A DNA stretch of 64,000 nucleotides from Tomocerus qinae (taxonomy: Eukaryota; Arthropoda; Collembola; Entomobryomorpha; Tomoceridae), in NCBI GenBank assembly GCA_020055645.1, contig CM034546.1:17608001-17672000 (forward strand). The letters run 5' to 3'. The notes beneath the pieces are model-generated. The model saw only the letters and a program-made list of their open reading frames with translations. It did not search any database and was not told the DNA's origin. The first letter of the stretch is position 1, and each line of letters begins with the position of its first letter. Positions 11,281-20,816 of this stretch are shown in pieces. The translations under genes were made by a program, and so were the position numbers.

Positions 11281-11559
11281 TTTTGGGAATTTTTAAGTGG
11301 CATATATTGCTAATTTGTAATCAAATCCAAATCAATGTGTAATATGATATGCATATTATTTCGTTGATATGCTCCAAAAACTAAATCACATCACGATAAA
11401 TTTTTCCCAATCCCACATTATTGAGACACCTGTTAAATGTTATATGGGTGATAGACTGGGTTGCCAGAATGTCAACACAGTCAATAGAGTTACACTGAAA
11501 ACACAAAGGGATTGATGTTGATTTTCATACGCTGAATTAAATTATCGGTGCATCTTGGT

Positions 11560-11612
11560 GGGATAGCCATAAACCCGACCAGTGCAGAAAGGAAATATTT
11601 GACAAAAATTAT
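11560..11612 (-). pseudogene. Trefoil peptide pseudogene, copy 5
   Basis: The signal-peptide reading (..IFVKYFLSALVGFMAI) matches the four intact genes base for base in places. The start codon is ATA instead of ATG, and the reading leaves homology after the signal peptide: the whole trefoil domain is missing. The leader-intron donor is also shortened (GTAATA in place of GTAAGTAAT, near 11690). The promoter upstream is still recognisable. Alternative translation from a downstream Met would give no domain, so loss of function is near certain. Confidence 0.8.
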
Positions 11613-11775
11613 TTTAGATCAATAAACTGAAATTGAATTGATTCAATTGAAATAAATAAATGAAATATAATCAAATATATATTTTTATTATTACTTTGGT
11701 TGACAACCAATTTAGGTAGTTTGATTTACTAATGGCTGATGCTGGAATTGTGGTACTCTTATCTTCGTTCTTAAG

Positions 11776-11858
11776 TATTTATAGCAATCTTTATTCCTGT
11801 GTTCGAGTTCTTATGATGTTATTACTACATTTTTCATTAATATGAAAACCGGCATTTG
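11776..11858 (-). promoter_or_regulatory. Orphan trefoil-type promoter of copy 5
   Basis: TATAAATA (complement of 11776-11783) and distal element 11832-11858 (plus strand ttcattaatatgaaaaccgg) are kept, although the gene behind them is dead. It helps define the conserved core by comparison. Confidence 0.55.
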
Positions 11859-11954
11859 GTCTTCGCACAGTTAGCAGCCCCGCTCGGAAATAATTTTGTT
11901 AAATAAAAGTCATTAACTTGGGAAACCTAGTCGAAATGATGTGGCTAATTGGGG

Positions 11955-13460
11955 AATTATAACGGCATTTAATATTTAAATTGCAATCATATTCAATTTG
12001 TGATATAATTATTTAATGTTTTTTATTATGCTAGGCATTTGGAGATTGCTATTGTGACTGTGGTAATTCATTATCCACATTATACTACGAAATAAAATGA
12101 TCCGTTATTGAAGACAATATTAAGGTGTAGGGCACAAATAAGGCTGCTCATGTAACGATTTTTATATGGACCTTATGTTTAAGTGTGTATTTGTAGCAAC
12201 TGCAATGTGAATTGTGTATTGCATGTGAATTTTAGCTTTCGTGTTATGTAACCCGATACTTATTGTGGAGGGGTGAGCACTCAAAAGAGACTTGCAGTGC
12301 ACGTGAAAGGAACGTGCATGTGTTTTACTATTACAGATACCTTCTTGTACTATTTATAGTCTGAATCGGTTTTATAGTAAAAGCAAGCTCTCCCTCATCC
12401 GCTCTCTGGTATAAAAGACGGACCCGAAGCTCAAGAAGTCACTCTTTTTGGGTCACTCAGTCGGGCAACTAGTGCCTGCTGAGTTTAGTGCAGATAGCTT
12501 AAATTTTAAGTCTAGTATTAGGTACCTAGGACTTTAGTAGTGTTATGCAATCTCTAGTAGGACAGTGTTAAAAGCTTGTCCATAATGAGAGATGTATATT
12601 ACTCATGCTAGAGCAAATCGAAGGACTGCTAGTGTGTATTCCTATCCGTTTGTATATGTATGTGTATGTATGAGTTGAGTCGAAAAGTATGAGTCTGTAT
12701 GTGTGCGTATGTGTACGTATGAAGATGAGATTATAATAATATCTGACCAATGTATAAAGAAATGATATGTGAGTGAGCACTCGTCACTGTGAGAATATCA
12801 CTTGACTTGAGGGCTCATGTTGACCATATAAATGTAACGTGGCAGATGTTAATTGTGAGATAGGTATAGAGAGCCTGTTGTCCCGATGCGTTGAATGAGT
12901 ATAAAAGTACTCAAATGTACGTATGGGATGGTATGGATCTCTTATATGAACGGATACTGGAGACACGTATGAGATGGTTGATTTGCCGTGCAGAGGGCTA
13001 CTGTTTAATAATAATTATGCTGTTACTGTAGTTAAGACTATATTCTAAAGTATATGGATAATAGGAGGACATAATCTACATACCAATATTATCTTTATCC
13101 ATTATTAGTATAAATATAATAAGTAGGATTGTGTTTTAACAATATGTATTGTATAACCCTATCACCTATTTCCTGTCTACCTTTATATAAATAAAGAATT
13201 CCTTAAGAAAACTATAACCGAATGGCTTTATAAGAATAATATCATTGGTATGGGTATATGACACAATATATAACTTATAGCCTACGACATATAGTAAATA
13301 ATAAGCGAGTACTAATACATCACCCAAACGATTCCCTCCCTATTAGAAGATTTTGATTAGGGAAAACAACGTTACACTCAATGGTTTCTAAAATCTTCTG
13401 AGAAGCGAAACACACTTTAATGAAATTTATGATGAAAGTTACTGGAGTGAGTACAAGACC
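11955..13460. repeat. Duplicated flank segment A, interrupted by the solo LTR
   Basis: 11955-12150 plus 13381-13460 matches 22655-22693 plus 23715-24060 with scattered substitutions: shared 'aatatttaaattgcaatcat', 'ctacgaaataaaatgatccg' and 'aaaatcttctgagaa'. The two copies carry different insertions, so each serves as the empty site for the other. Confidence 0.7.
12151..13376 (+). mobile_element. Solo LTR of an LTR retrotransposon, 1226 bp
   Basis: Ends TGTAACG...CGTTACA with a perfect 7-bp inverted terminus and a 4-bp target duplication, ctca (12147-12150 and 13377-13380). The related segment at about 23880 reads straight through this site, proving insertion. Inside are a TATA box (tataaaag near 12411), a plausible start region at about 12440-12470, and aataaag near 13189, the U3-R-U5 order expected on the plus strand. 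No internal coding region or second LTR is present, so it is the product of LTR-LTR recombination. The 4-bp duplication suggests a Ty3-type element, but a BEL-type element is not excluded. Confidence 0.8.
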
Positions 13461-13658
13461 TTCACTACAAACAAAGATTTTTCATTATGTATAGCAATAC
13501 CAAGAAACAACGTGTCGGAAAAGTTTGACCAGACATTAATAGTAATTTTAGCTATGTAAATTTAATTTTTATTTTTGAAGCAATAAAACTCTTTTATTAT
13601 TTAAACATTCTCATCATTTAAAAATTCTCGTTGAAATATAATTAGCCGGCTTATTTAT

Positions 13659-15263
13659 TTATCTGCACCTGAAACACCGAAAGCAATATTTACTGCCACA
13701 ACACTGTCCTGATTTTGGTTTTCTCAGTAACCATAATGCCGTGTCCCTCAAACCTTTGCCTATATTCGATACCACACCTTTAAGCGAGTACATTAATAAG
13801 TCCAGGGAGCCCGGTAAAGACAATAAGCTAATAGTTTTCTCCCAAAAAAGTTCTATACAAAAGGCTAAAAGAGATCCAAAGATGCAATATTCACAAATAA
13901 TAAAAATTGTGTGAACTTTCATGTTCAAGTTGATTGCCATTGATGTCTTGGTTGCCATCATGGTTCATTTTTGCAAATAATTTCTTACGTGACAGAAATA
14001 TTCTATCTTCGGTTTGTGCATTCAAAATTGCAAAAAATCCTTTTTCGATCATGAACGACTGAAAGAACGATACAAAATTATGGCGGTAGCAACCATAAAA
14101 AACACTAGCAGAATAAATTATTTGGCCTACTTCTTTGGTCACCATACACTGCCCTTTAGATGACATTGTTTTCGGTATAAATGGAACGCCGTACTTTCCA
14201 TCATTCTTATCACAGAAATTGAATAATCGCAAAGAATAGTTAGTCAACAAAGCCATAACATGGCTTTGATTATAGAGTTCGTTTGGTTTTTCCTTTTTCC
14301 AATCATAAATGTAAACACTAGAATTCATCTTGTCCAGCATTTTGTACCTCAAAAATAGTGAAACTTTACTGAAGTCATTGAGACCCACCCTCATGTCATT
14401 CTGAAGCAACATTTTGTAATTATTTTCAACGAGTTCCTTAAAACCTGAAAATATTCGTTTGTCAGGAGGAGCTATTATTTCGCTTGTTATCCACGTACCA
14501 TACAGAATTGTGATCGCAAATCCAGCTGTTACTACTATTAAGTAGAGGCTCTTTTTACTATTGGTAATAATTCCTTGGTCTAAAAGAACAGTGACCAAAG
14601 ACATAAACATCCAATCCAGTTTTTTGTTAAAGGAGAAGTCTGTCGAAGCTAAAAGCCATAATGAAATTGAGAATAGAGAGAAGATGAAGAACCAGCATGG
14701 ACCATCAAATGTGTTTTGAATTAAGACAGTCAAAGGGACATCCATGTAATCAGGCAATGCCTCGCAGTAGAATGGAGTACGTTCTATAACGTCCTCAATA
14801 ATTGCAGTTTGATACCATTTGGGGTGGTGAATCTTGGCTTGGCATTATCTCCCCGTGTACTGATTTTCCCGGAAAATTGATTTTTTGTAAAAGGCGATAA
14901 CCGTCTTGTATAAAATGCTGTAAAATTTAATGCAGTCGCCATGATCTCAATAATTCTGAATACTTGGAAACAAGGTCTTAACCCTGTTTTTAATAACGGG
15001 TATAATGGCTCTTTACAGATTGGCCACCGCCCAATTCTCTGACCGTATGGAAAGAAGAGAGATCTTCCTTCAATTGGGATTCCATTTAAGGAGTTCCAAA
15101 TTTCCCAATCCTCTCCAAATATTTCTATGTTGGCAATGAATCGTCTGTTTTTGTAGAGATGTCCTGTAAATACAGAGTGATGAGTTTGCATTGTGAATAA
15201 CTAATACAAATAGAGGCGTTGCTAATTCCCATCTCAAATCCAATGACCATTTTTGATTTCCGG
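13659..15263 (-). pseudogene. Ionotropic receptor pseudogene, truncated and frameshifted
   Basis: Close relative of the intact receptor at 16248-18236, reading downstream from its ELTTPLFVL region. At least three frame breaks are visible: an extra base near 15186, a shift around 14780-14840 before the CEALPDYMD segment, and another near 13950 after KLFAKMNHDG. The C-terminal frame (MKVHTIF..., membrane segment 4 and the Cys-rich end) is open but out of frame. The N-terminal about 145 residues are absent; homology stops at about 15263, beside a 27-bp minisatellite. Small in-frame gaps also occur. Channel segments M1, pore and M3 are still readable at 13891-14757. Nothing can be made from it as a full receptor. 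Confidence 0.85.
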
Positions 15264-15294
15264 GTTTTAATTTCCACTCAGTTCAATCGACACG

Positions 15295-15420
15295 TGGAGA
15301 GGTACCAGGAAATTCATTCCATTTCCTCGTGCCGGGAAATTCATTCCATTTCCACATGCCAGGAAAGGGAATACATTCTAGTTCCGCATATTAGGAAGGG
15401 AAATCCTCTCTCTAGTTAAG
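15295..15420. repeat. 27-bp minisatellite beside the receptor pseudogene
   Basis: About four degenerate copies of a motif starting taccaggaaattcattcca. The same family lies upstream of the intact receptor (18357-18455), so it was part of the ancestral 5' flank. Confidence 0.65.
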
Positions 15421-15519
15421 TTAAGATGTTAAGTTAAGAATATGTTATATGTTAAGTCTTATTATAGTATTATATCTAAATGTTAAGAATAAGAACCTCT
15501 TTTTTATGCTAGATACTTA

Positions 15520-16085
15520 GCCCGAGAGTAGTTGCTTTCATAAATGTTATGGATACTCATGTGTCGGAAATTGGAATGACCTCAAAATTGGTTAAGTAAT
15601 ATAAATTATTTGAGTAGAAAAAAAGGCCAAATTCTTGAGTGTATTAAAACGCCTACATTTCATTGAGTTTTTTGTTGACTTTCAATAGGAAAGATTTAAT
15701 TTTTCCAGCCCGATAGTTATTTTAAATAGCAAAGGAAATTATACACGTAGTCAGTTTGCAAATAGGTGACCCAGCATCCCATGTCGGAATTTAGAATGAA
15801 CTCAATATTGGTTTGGTTTATAAATGTAACTAATTTTTGTGTCAAAAATAACCAAATTCTTGATCGATGTCCATTTGTGATTTTAAATATAAAAGAAAAT
15901 TATTTAGTCTGTTCGCGAATAAGTTAGTGGTCCTCCTATGTCGGAATTTAGAATGAACTCAAATTTGGATTAATTATATAATTAATTTTTCTGGCAAAAA
16001 ATGGCCGAATTCCAGATCAAGTATTTATTTGTTAACAATTCGTTTAATATTTTTGATGATGTTTTTCATCAATTGTAGTACATGC
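15520..16085. repeat. Decayed satellite fragment, three monomers
   Basis: Three diverged units, each with a 'tgtcggaattTagAatgaactc'-like core (near 15561, 15783 and 15941), followed by 'aaaaaatggccaaattc' and 'gttaacaattc' motifs. These are the landmarks of the 26965-51271 satellite monomers. Spacing has shrunk to roughly 220 and 160 bp by deletions. It lies in the same orientation as the main array, about 11 kb away. Confidence 0.7.
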
Positions 16086-16247
16086 TCCCATCTGGCTCTC
16101 TATCTCTGTTGGCTTACAACTTTTACTACAAATAAACATTTTTCATACCAGGAAACTACTTGTGGGAAAAATGGATATATAACTTATTTCTTAACATATT
16201 TTAGTAGTTAAAAATTCATTTTGCACACTCATCACTTAACGACTTAC

Positions 16248-18236
16248 TTATCTACGCCTAAAACACTGAAAGTAATTTTTGTTGCTAAGGCTAAGTTGTT
16301 TTAATTTTGTTTTCCTTAATAACCATAATGCCGTGTTCCTACATCCTGTTGTAACACTGGATTTCATAAGTATTGACAAGTTTATCAATAAATGCAAGGG
16401 ACTCAGTAAGGACAATAAGGAAATTATTTTGTCCCAAAACAGTTCCACACAAAAGGTGAGAAAAGCAGAAAGCAGTAAATATCCACAAAGAATAAAAATC
16501 GTGTGGACTTTCATACTCAGGTTGATCCCTACGTCTTGACTGGCTTCATGTTTCATTTTTGAATAGGATTTTCTAAACGGCAGAAATATATTATCTTCTA
16601 TTTGGGCTCCCAAAATTTCTATAAACCCTTTTTCGAGCATTAACCACTGGAAAAAGGATGCAAAATTGTGGCGGTAACAACCATTGAAAATGTATGAGTT
16701 TGGTATTGTAAGTGCTGATTCTTTGGTCGCCATGCACTGCCCTTTAGATGACATTTTCTTTGGTATAAGTGGAATGATATATCGGCCATCGTCTTTATTG
16801 CAAAGAGAGAATATTTGGAGAGAATAGTTGGTCAATAAGACGTAATCATGGTTTTTATCAAAGTGTTCATTTGGTTTTTCTTTTTCCCAATCATAAATGT
16901 AAACACTTGAATTCATCTTGTGCTGCAATTTGTACTTTACAAAGAGGGAAAGCCTACTATGGTCATCAAAACCAACATTGGGCTCCCTTTGCAGCAACAG
17001 TTTGTAATTATTTTCAACGAGTTCTTTAAAGTCTGAAAATATTCGTTTGTCAAGAGGAGCGACTATTTCGCTTGTTATCCACGTCCCATAGAGAATTGTA
17101 ATTATGAATCCACCCGATACTACTATTAAGTAGAGACTCCTTTTATTATTGATGATAATTCCTTGATCTAAAAGAACAGCGACCAAAGACATAAACACCC
17201 ATCCAAATTTTTTGGTAAAGGAGGTATCTGTGGAAGCTAAAAGCCATAATGAAATTGGGAATAGAGAGAGGATGAGGAGCCAGCATGGACCATCAAATGT
17301 ATTCTGAATTAAGACTGACAATGGAACATCCAGGTAATTAGGCAATGCCTCGCAATAGTAAGGTGTTTGCTCGGCGTAGTACTCAATAAATACCGTTTGA
17401 TACCAAATGAAATTGTAGATGTTTGAATAGCTTCCACGCAAATCAATGTGTCCACAAAATTGATATGGTGAAAATAAGCTTGGACTTCTTGCGTAAAGTG
17501 CTGTAAAATTTAATACAGCGGCCATGAGCTCAACAACTCTGTATACACTGTGGCAAGGCTTTATTCCTCTCTTTAAAAAGAAGTATAATGGGCGGTAACA
17601 ATATGACATTAGGGCCATACTGTAGCTGGTTGGAAAATGGAGATACCTTCCTCCAATGGGTATGCCATGCAGTTGTCCATTCAAAGATTTCCAAATGCTT
17701 TTCCAATCCTCTTCTACTATTTCTATATCCGCAATGAATCTTCTGTTTTTGTAGAGATCATAGAGATGTCCTGTGAGTACAGAGTGATGAGTTACATTGT
17801 GAATAATCAATACAAATAGAGGAGTTGTTAATTCCCATCTCAAATCCAATGACCATTTTTGATTTTGTTTGAATTTCTTCCTGTCGTAAATCATTATGAA
17901 TATAGAAGATGAGTGACGATTCACTTCCTTCCCAAAATATTTACGCAACCTTGACACCGAATCATCTGGCTCCATCATAATATTCACATTGCACAAATTC
18001 TTAGACAAATCCCTTGGACTTTGTTCATCCCGACCAAATTGACTTTTGTTGTACTTTAATGATACAATAGTCCAAGCTTGCTGATACTGATTCCGCAGTA
18101 AAAATTCTGTTTCCCATCTTGAATCAGGAAACAGTTGAATGTTGAAATCACAATTTCTATAAGCTAGTGGCAAGCTATCGCTTGTCCTAACAACCAACAT
18201 CCAAATCAAAATTTGGGAAGGCTTTTTGAAATTCAT
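16248..18236 (-). CDS. Divergent ionotropic receptor (iGluR-like channel subunit)
   Basis: Single-exon frame of 662 aa from the Met that begins a signal peptide (MNFKKPSQILIWMLVV); an ATG 36 bases upstream would give 674 aa without a better leader. Numbering from that longer form: N-terminal extracellular half with no recognised domain (about 35-250), first ligand-binding lobe about 160-310, M1 about 328-347, pore loop about 355-372 (FMSLVAVLLDQGI), M3 about 379-402 (ending GTWITSEIVAP, where classical iGluRs have SYTANLAAF), second lobe 410-585, M4 590-611, and a short basic Cys-poor tail. The canonical glutamate-binding residues are not evident, as usual for ionotropic receptors, which act in smell, taste and humidity or temperature sensing as partners of co-receptors. 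Ligand unknown. A diverged pseudogene sister lies downstream on the same strand. Confidence 0.8.
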   Translation of the reverse strand: MNFKKPSQILIWMLVVRTSDSLPLAYRNCDFNIQLFPDSRWETEFLLRNQYQQAWTIVSLKYNKSQFGRDEQSPRDLSKNLCNVNIMMEPDDSVSRLRKYFGKEVNRHSSSIFIMIYDRKKFKQNQKWSLDLRWELTTPLFVLIIHNVTHHSVLTGHLYDLYKNRRFIADIEIVEEDWKSIWKSLNGQLHGIPIGGRYLHFPTSYSMALMSYCYRPLYFFLKRGIKPCHSVYRVVELMAAVLNFTALYARSPSLFSPYQFCGHIDLRGSYSNIYNFIWYQTVFIEYYAEQTPYYCEALPNYLDVPLSVLIQNTFDGPCWLLILSLFPISLWLLASTDTSFTKKFGWVFMSLVAVLLDQGIIINNKRSLYLIVVSGGFIITILYGTWITSEIVAPLDKRIFSDFKELVENNYKLLLQREPNVGFDDHSRLSLFVKYKLQHKMNSSVYIYDWEKEKPNEHFDKNHDYVLLTNYSLQIFSLCNKDDGRYIIPLIPKKMSSKGQCMATKESALTIPNSYIFNGCYRHNFASFFQWLMLEKGFIEILGAQIEDNIFLPFRKSYSKMKHEASQDVGINLSMKVHTIFILCGYLLLSAFLTFCVELFWDKIISLLSLLSPLHLLINLSILMKSSVTTGCRNTALWLLRKTKLKQLSLSNKNYFQCFRRR

Positions 18237-18356
18237 TTTGGTCAAGTTTTTTGCAATGTCTGTCACAGTCATAAGCTTCGATGTATGGTATAAGTGAAGA
18301 TAGAAAACATCCGGATTTCAATTTACCCTGAGAAATAATGAACAAATTAATGCGTA

Positions 18357-18455
18357 CCAGGAAATTCATTCTAGTTCCACAAACCAGGAAATCCTTTCTA
18401 GGTCCACAAACTAGGAAATCTTTTCAAGCGCCACGTGCCAGGAAATTCTCTCTGG
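18357..18455. repeat. 27-bp minisatellite upstream of the intact receptor
   Basis: Four degenerate copies of a 'ccaggaaattcattctagt..ccaca' motif, the same family as 15295-15420. It sits about 120-220 bp before the receptor start, so it may lie in its promoter or leader. Confidence 0.65.
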
Positions 18456-18878
18456 TTACAACTATTAAGCGTCACGAAACTTCTTGTAGTGAGATTCGTT
18501 GACCGGAAACCTTTGCTTTAGATAGTTTACGGCATACTTATGACATGACCTTCCAAGCCATATCTTCTATTGTTTTACATTACTGTTTTGATTTTGATTT
18601 GTAAAATTGGATTCCACAAAATAGAGTAGTAAACGTTTGTACAATATAATATTATATACTTAATTTTTTGTTAACTTTAGCAAGCTCTCAAATAATTGAG
18701 GTCTTAGTTTTGTCTTAGTAGATATCTTAGGTACATCATAAAACTTTTACTAAATATTTTCCTTGCTTTTCTTGCTGTTTTACTATTTGTATTACACACT
18801 TAAAGTCGACCGTTGAGAATATCATGACCTTGAACTAATTTTGTGTCTTAAATGCGTTGTATGCATAGATGTGTATGT
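18456..18878. other. Spacer, nothing recognised
   Basis: AT-rich DNA between the receptor upstream flank and the foldback transposon. No gene or repeat was identified. Confidence 0.4.
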
Positions 18879-19255
18879 GTTAACGGTAATAAGTAAATTC
18901 AGGCATTAAGCTTAATGCCTAGGCAATAAGCTTAATGCCTAAAAATGCCCGGCATTAAGCTTAATGCCTAGTCTTTAAGCTTAAAGCCTAGACATTAAGC
19001 CTAATGCCTGAATTTTACTCGGCATTAAGCTTAATGCCTGGTCTTATTGCCTGATTTGGGTGGAAATCAATGTAAACAACAAAAACTTAAGTCTAATATA
19101 CACAGTAGATGTGCATTTATGTAAAATGCAAATGTACACGGTTAAGGTTAGTCATTTAAAACAATATGGGATTTCTATGTGTATTTCTATGTGGGACATG
19201 TATTTTAATTTCATAGATTTTACTAATGCTGTATGTTCGGTTACCACCGCCGAGA

Positions 19256-19377
19256 CTAAAAAGCCCCACCCTAGGGTAGGGCGCCCCACCCTCCTAACCT
19301 AACCTAATTTATCATAATCTAACCTAATCTAAGGATGGGGCGGGTGGGGCGCCCTACCCTAAGATGGGGCTTTTTAG
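19256..19377. mobile_element. Nested 122-bp GC-rich hairpin MITE
   Basis: Arms CTAAAAAGCCCCACCCTAGG... and ...CTAAGATGGGGCTTTTTAG pair over about 36 bp. The loop contains 'cctaacctaacctaa' plus degenerate copies of the same pentamer. It stands out by GC content from the AT-rich host element. Confidence 0.65.
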
Positions 19378-19388
19378 CCTTGCCGATG

Positions 19389-19556
19389 TTACCACCTCCT
19401 GCATTCGGATTTTCCAGTAAGTCGAGTGTTAAAGAGTTCCTTCGGAGTAATCCTTGCAACATCGGCGAGAATTCGAACCTTCAGTTCAGCAATGTCTTGA
19501 GTCTTAAAATGTGGTTTCGTAAATGCATGATTTAAAATGTCCCAAAAGGAAAAATT
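19389..19556 (-). pseudogene. Transposase C-terminal relic (mariner/DDE type)
   Basis: A minus-strand frame of about 55 codons reads NFSFWDILNHAF, then IAELKVRI and ITPKELF. It follows the C-terminal pattern of mariner-like DDE transposases, where an F-F-L-W-G-like motif is followed by a helix with ELK-RI. The frame ends at a stop after GKSECRRW and is cut off upstream by stops. No catalytic triad remains. Whether it belongs to the foldback element or to an older insertion is open. Confidence 0.45.
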
Positions 19557-20307
19557 TCAATAGTCAAAATTTGCCAACTTTATCCATACTCAGACCTGCC
19601 CAATGACTTATGAGGAGTGTTATTATCATGAGCCCATCACCACCCACGTAATAACCTCTACCATGTCACTAATAATATAATTTGCTTCAGTAACTTAGAG
19701 TAAATCGGGTCGATTCTTATTTCATTACAATAAGCTATAAACTTATAGATTTGCCTGTGTCCTAATTTTATTGTTATCTCGTGGAGTCATTTCTTCACAT
19801 TTAGATCAGAAATCCTGGCATCTCCAATGCAACTCTATTGGGAAATCCTAATGGAGGAGGTAGAAACATAGAGCATTAGTATAATTTATGAAATTAAAAT
19901 ACATTTAAAAATCCCATGTTAATTTAAATGACTGACTAACCCGAACCGTGTACATTTGCATTTTACATAAATACACATCTACTGTGTATATTAGACTTAA
20001 GTTTTTGTTGTTTACATTGATTTCCACCCAAATCAGGCATTAAGCTTAATGCCGAGTATAATTCAGGCATTAGGCTTAATGCCTAGGCTTTAAGCTTAAA
20101 GACTAGGCATTAAGCTTAATGCCGGGCATTTTTAGGCATTAAGCTTATTGCCTAGGCATTAAGCTTAATGCCTGAATTTACTTATTGCCGTTAACATATG
20201 CAAGCTTCCGACACATGCATTTAACATCGTAGACACTATTGTTGCACACCTCATTCTTAGATAAACAATTTTTATCAACAACCGCCTTAGGTAAAACAAC
20301 CAGAATC

Positions 20308-20585
20308 ATGTCATCAAAAAAGTTGTTCTTGTTGCTGGCATTTCCAAGTCTTACCGCAATTGTATGGGTTTTAATAATTGGGAACTGGATGGTGCACTAT
20401 TTATTTTCACAGGGAATATCTTCATATATGTGATAATAGCTCATATTATGCTCTTCTATAGTGAAAAGAACAATGTGTATTGTGTATTCTGTTTCGTATT
20501 AACCATCCTGTCATCTCTTCTATTTCGTAGTAAATGCAAACTACCCTCAACTCAAGTGCGATATGATTTACATAGTTGGCAATGA
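20308..20585 (+). other. Possible hydrophobic exon remnants, function unknown
   Basis: Two overlapping open frames (starting near 20308 and 20364) encode strongly hydrophobic stretches such as LFLLLAFPSL and CFVLTILSSLLF. They lie directly upstream of the tetraspan-type gene in the same direction and could be an exon or a relic of a related gene. No splice structure joins them convincingly and no family match is visible. AT-rich DNA often yields such frames by chance. Confidence 0.2.
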
Positions 20586-20816
20586 ATGCTTCTGCTATGC
20601 TGTAACTTTTCTGCTTTTAGCTAACAATATAACTCCCAAACACTCGTTTTTCCCACTGATTGTCTTGATCAGTTCCATAGTTACATCATAGACATAAGAA
20701 GTAACAATGGTTTAAAATTTTGCTCACTCCCATATTCATATGAGTCGAACACAAGTTTGCTAAAACAGTATGTAGTTAGACTAGTAAGTATACCTTCTTT
20801 GTAATAAATAAGTACA

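Larger units (their letters stand above)
18879..20195. mobile_element. Foldback-type DNA transposon with about 300-bp inverted arms
   Basis: The arms begin GTTAACGG(t/c)AATAAGTAAA and run inward through a block of 18-19 bp palindromes of the form CGGCATTAAGCTTAATGCC (five or six per arm). Beyond these they match for about 150 bp more, ending near 19160 and 19925. The arms are not perfect; the right one has base changes and small indels. No clear target duplication was found at the ends as placed. The interior holds a nested GC-rich MITE (19256-19377) and a decayed transposase tail (19389-19556). Confidence 0.8.
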
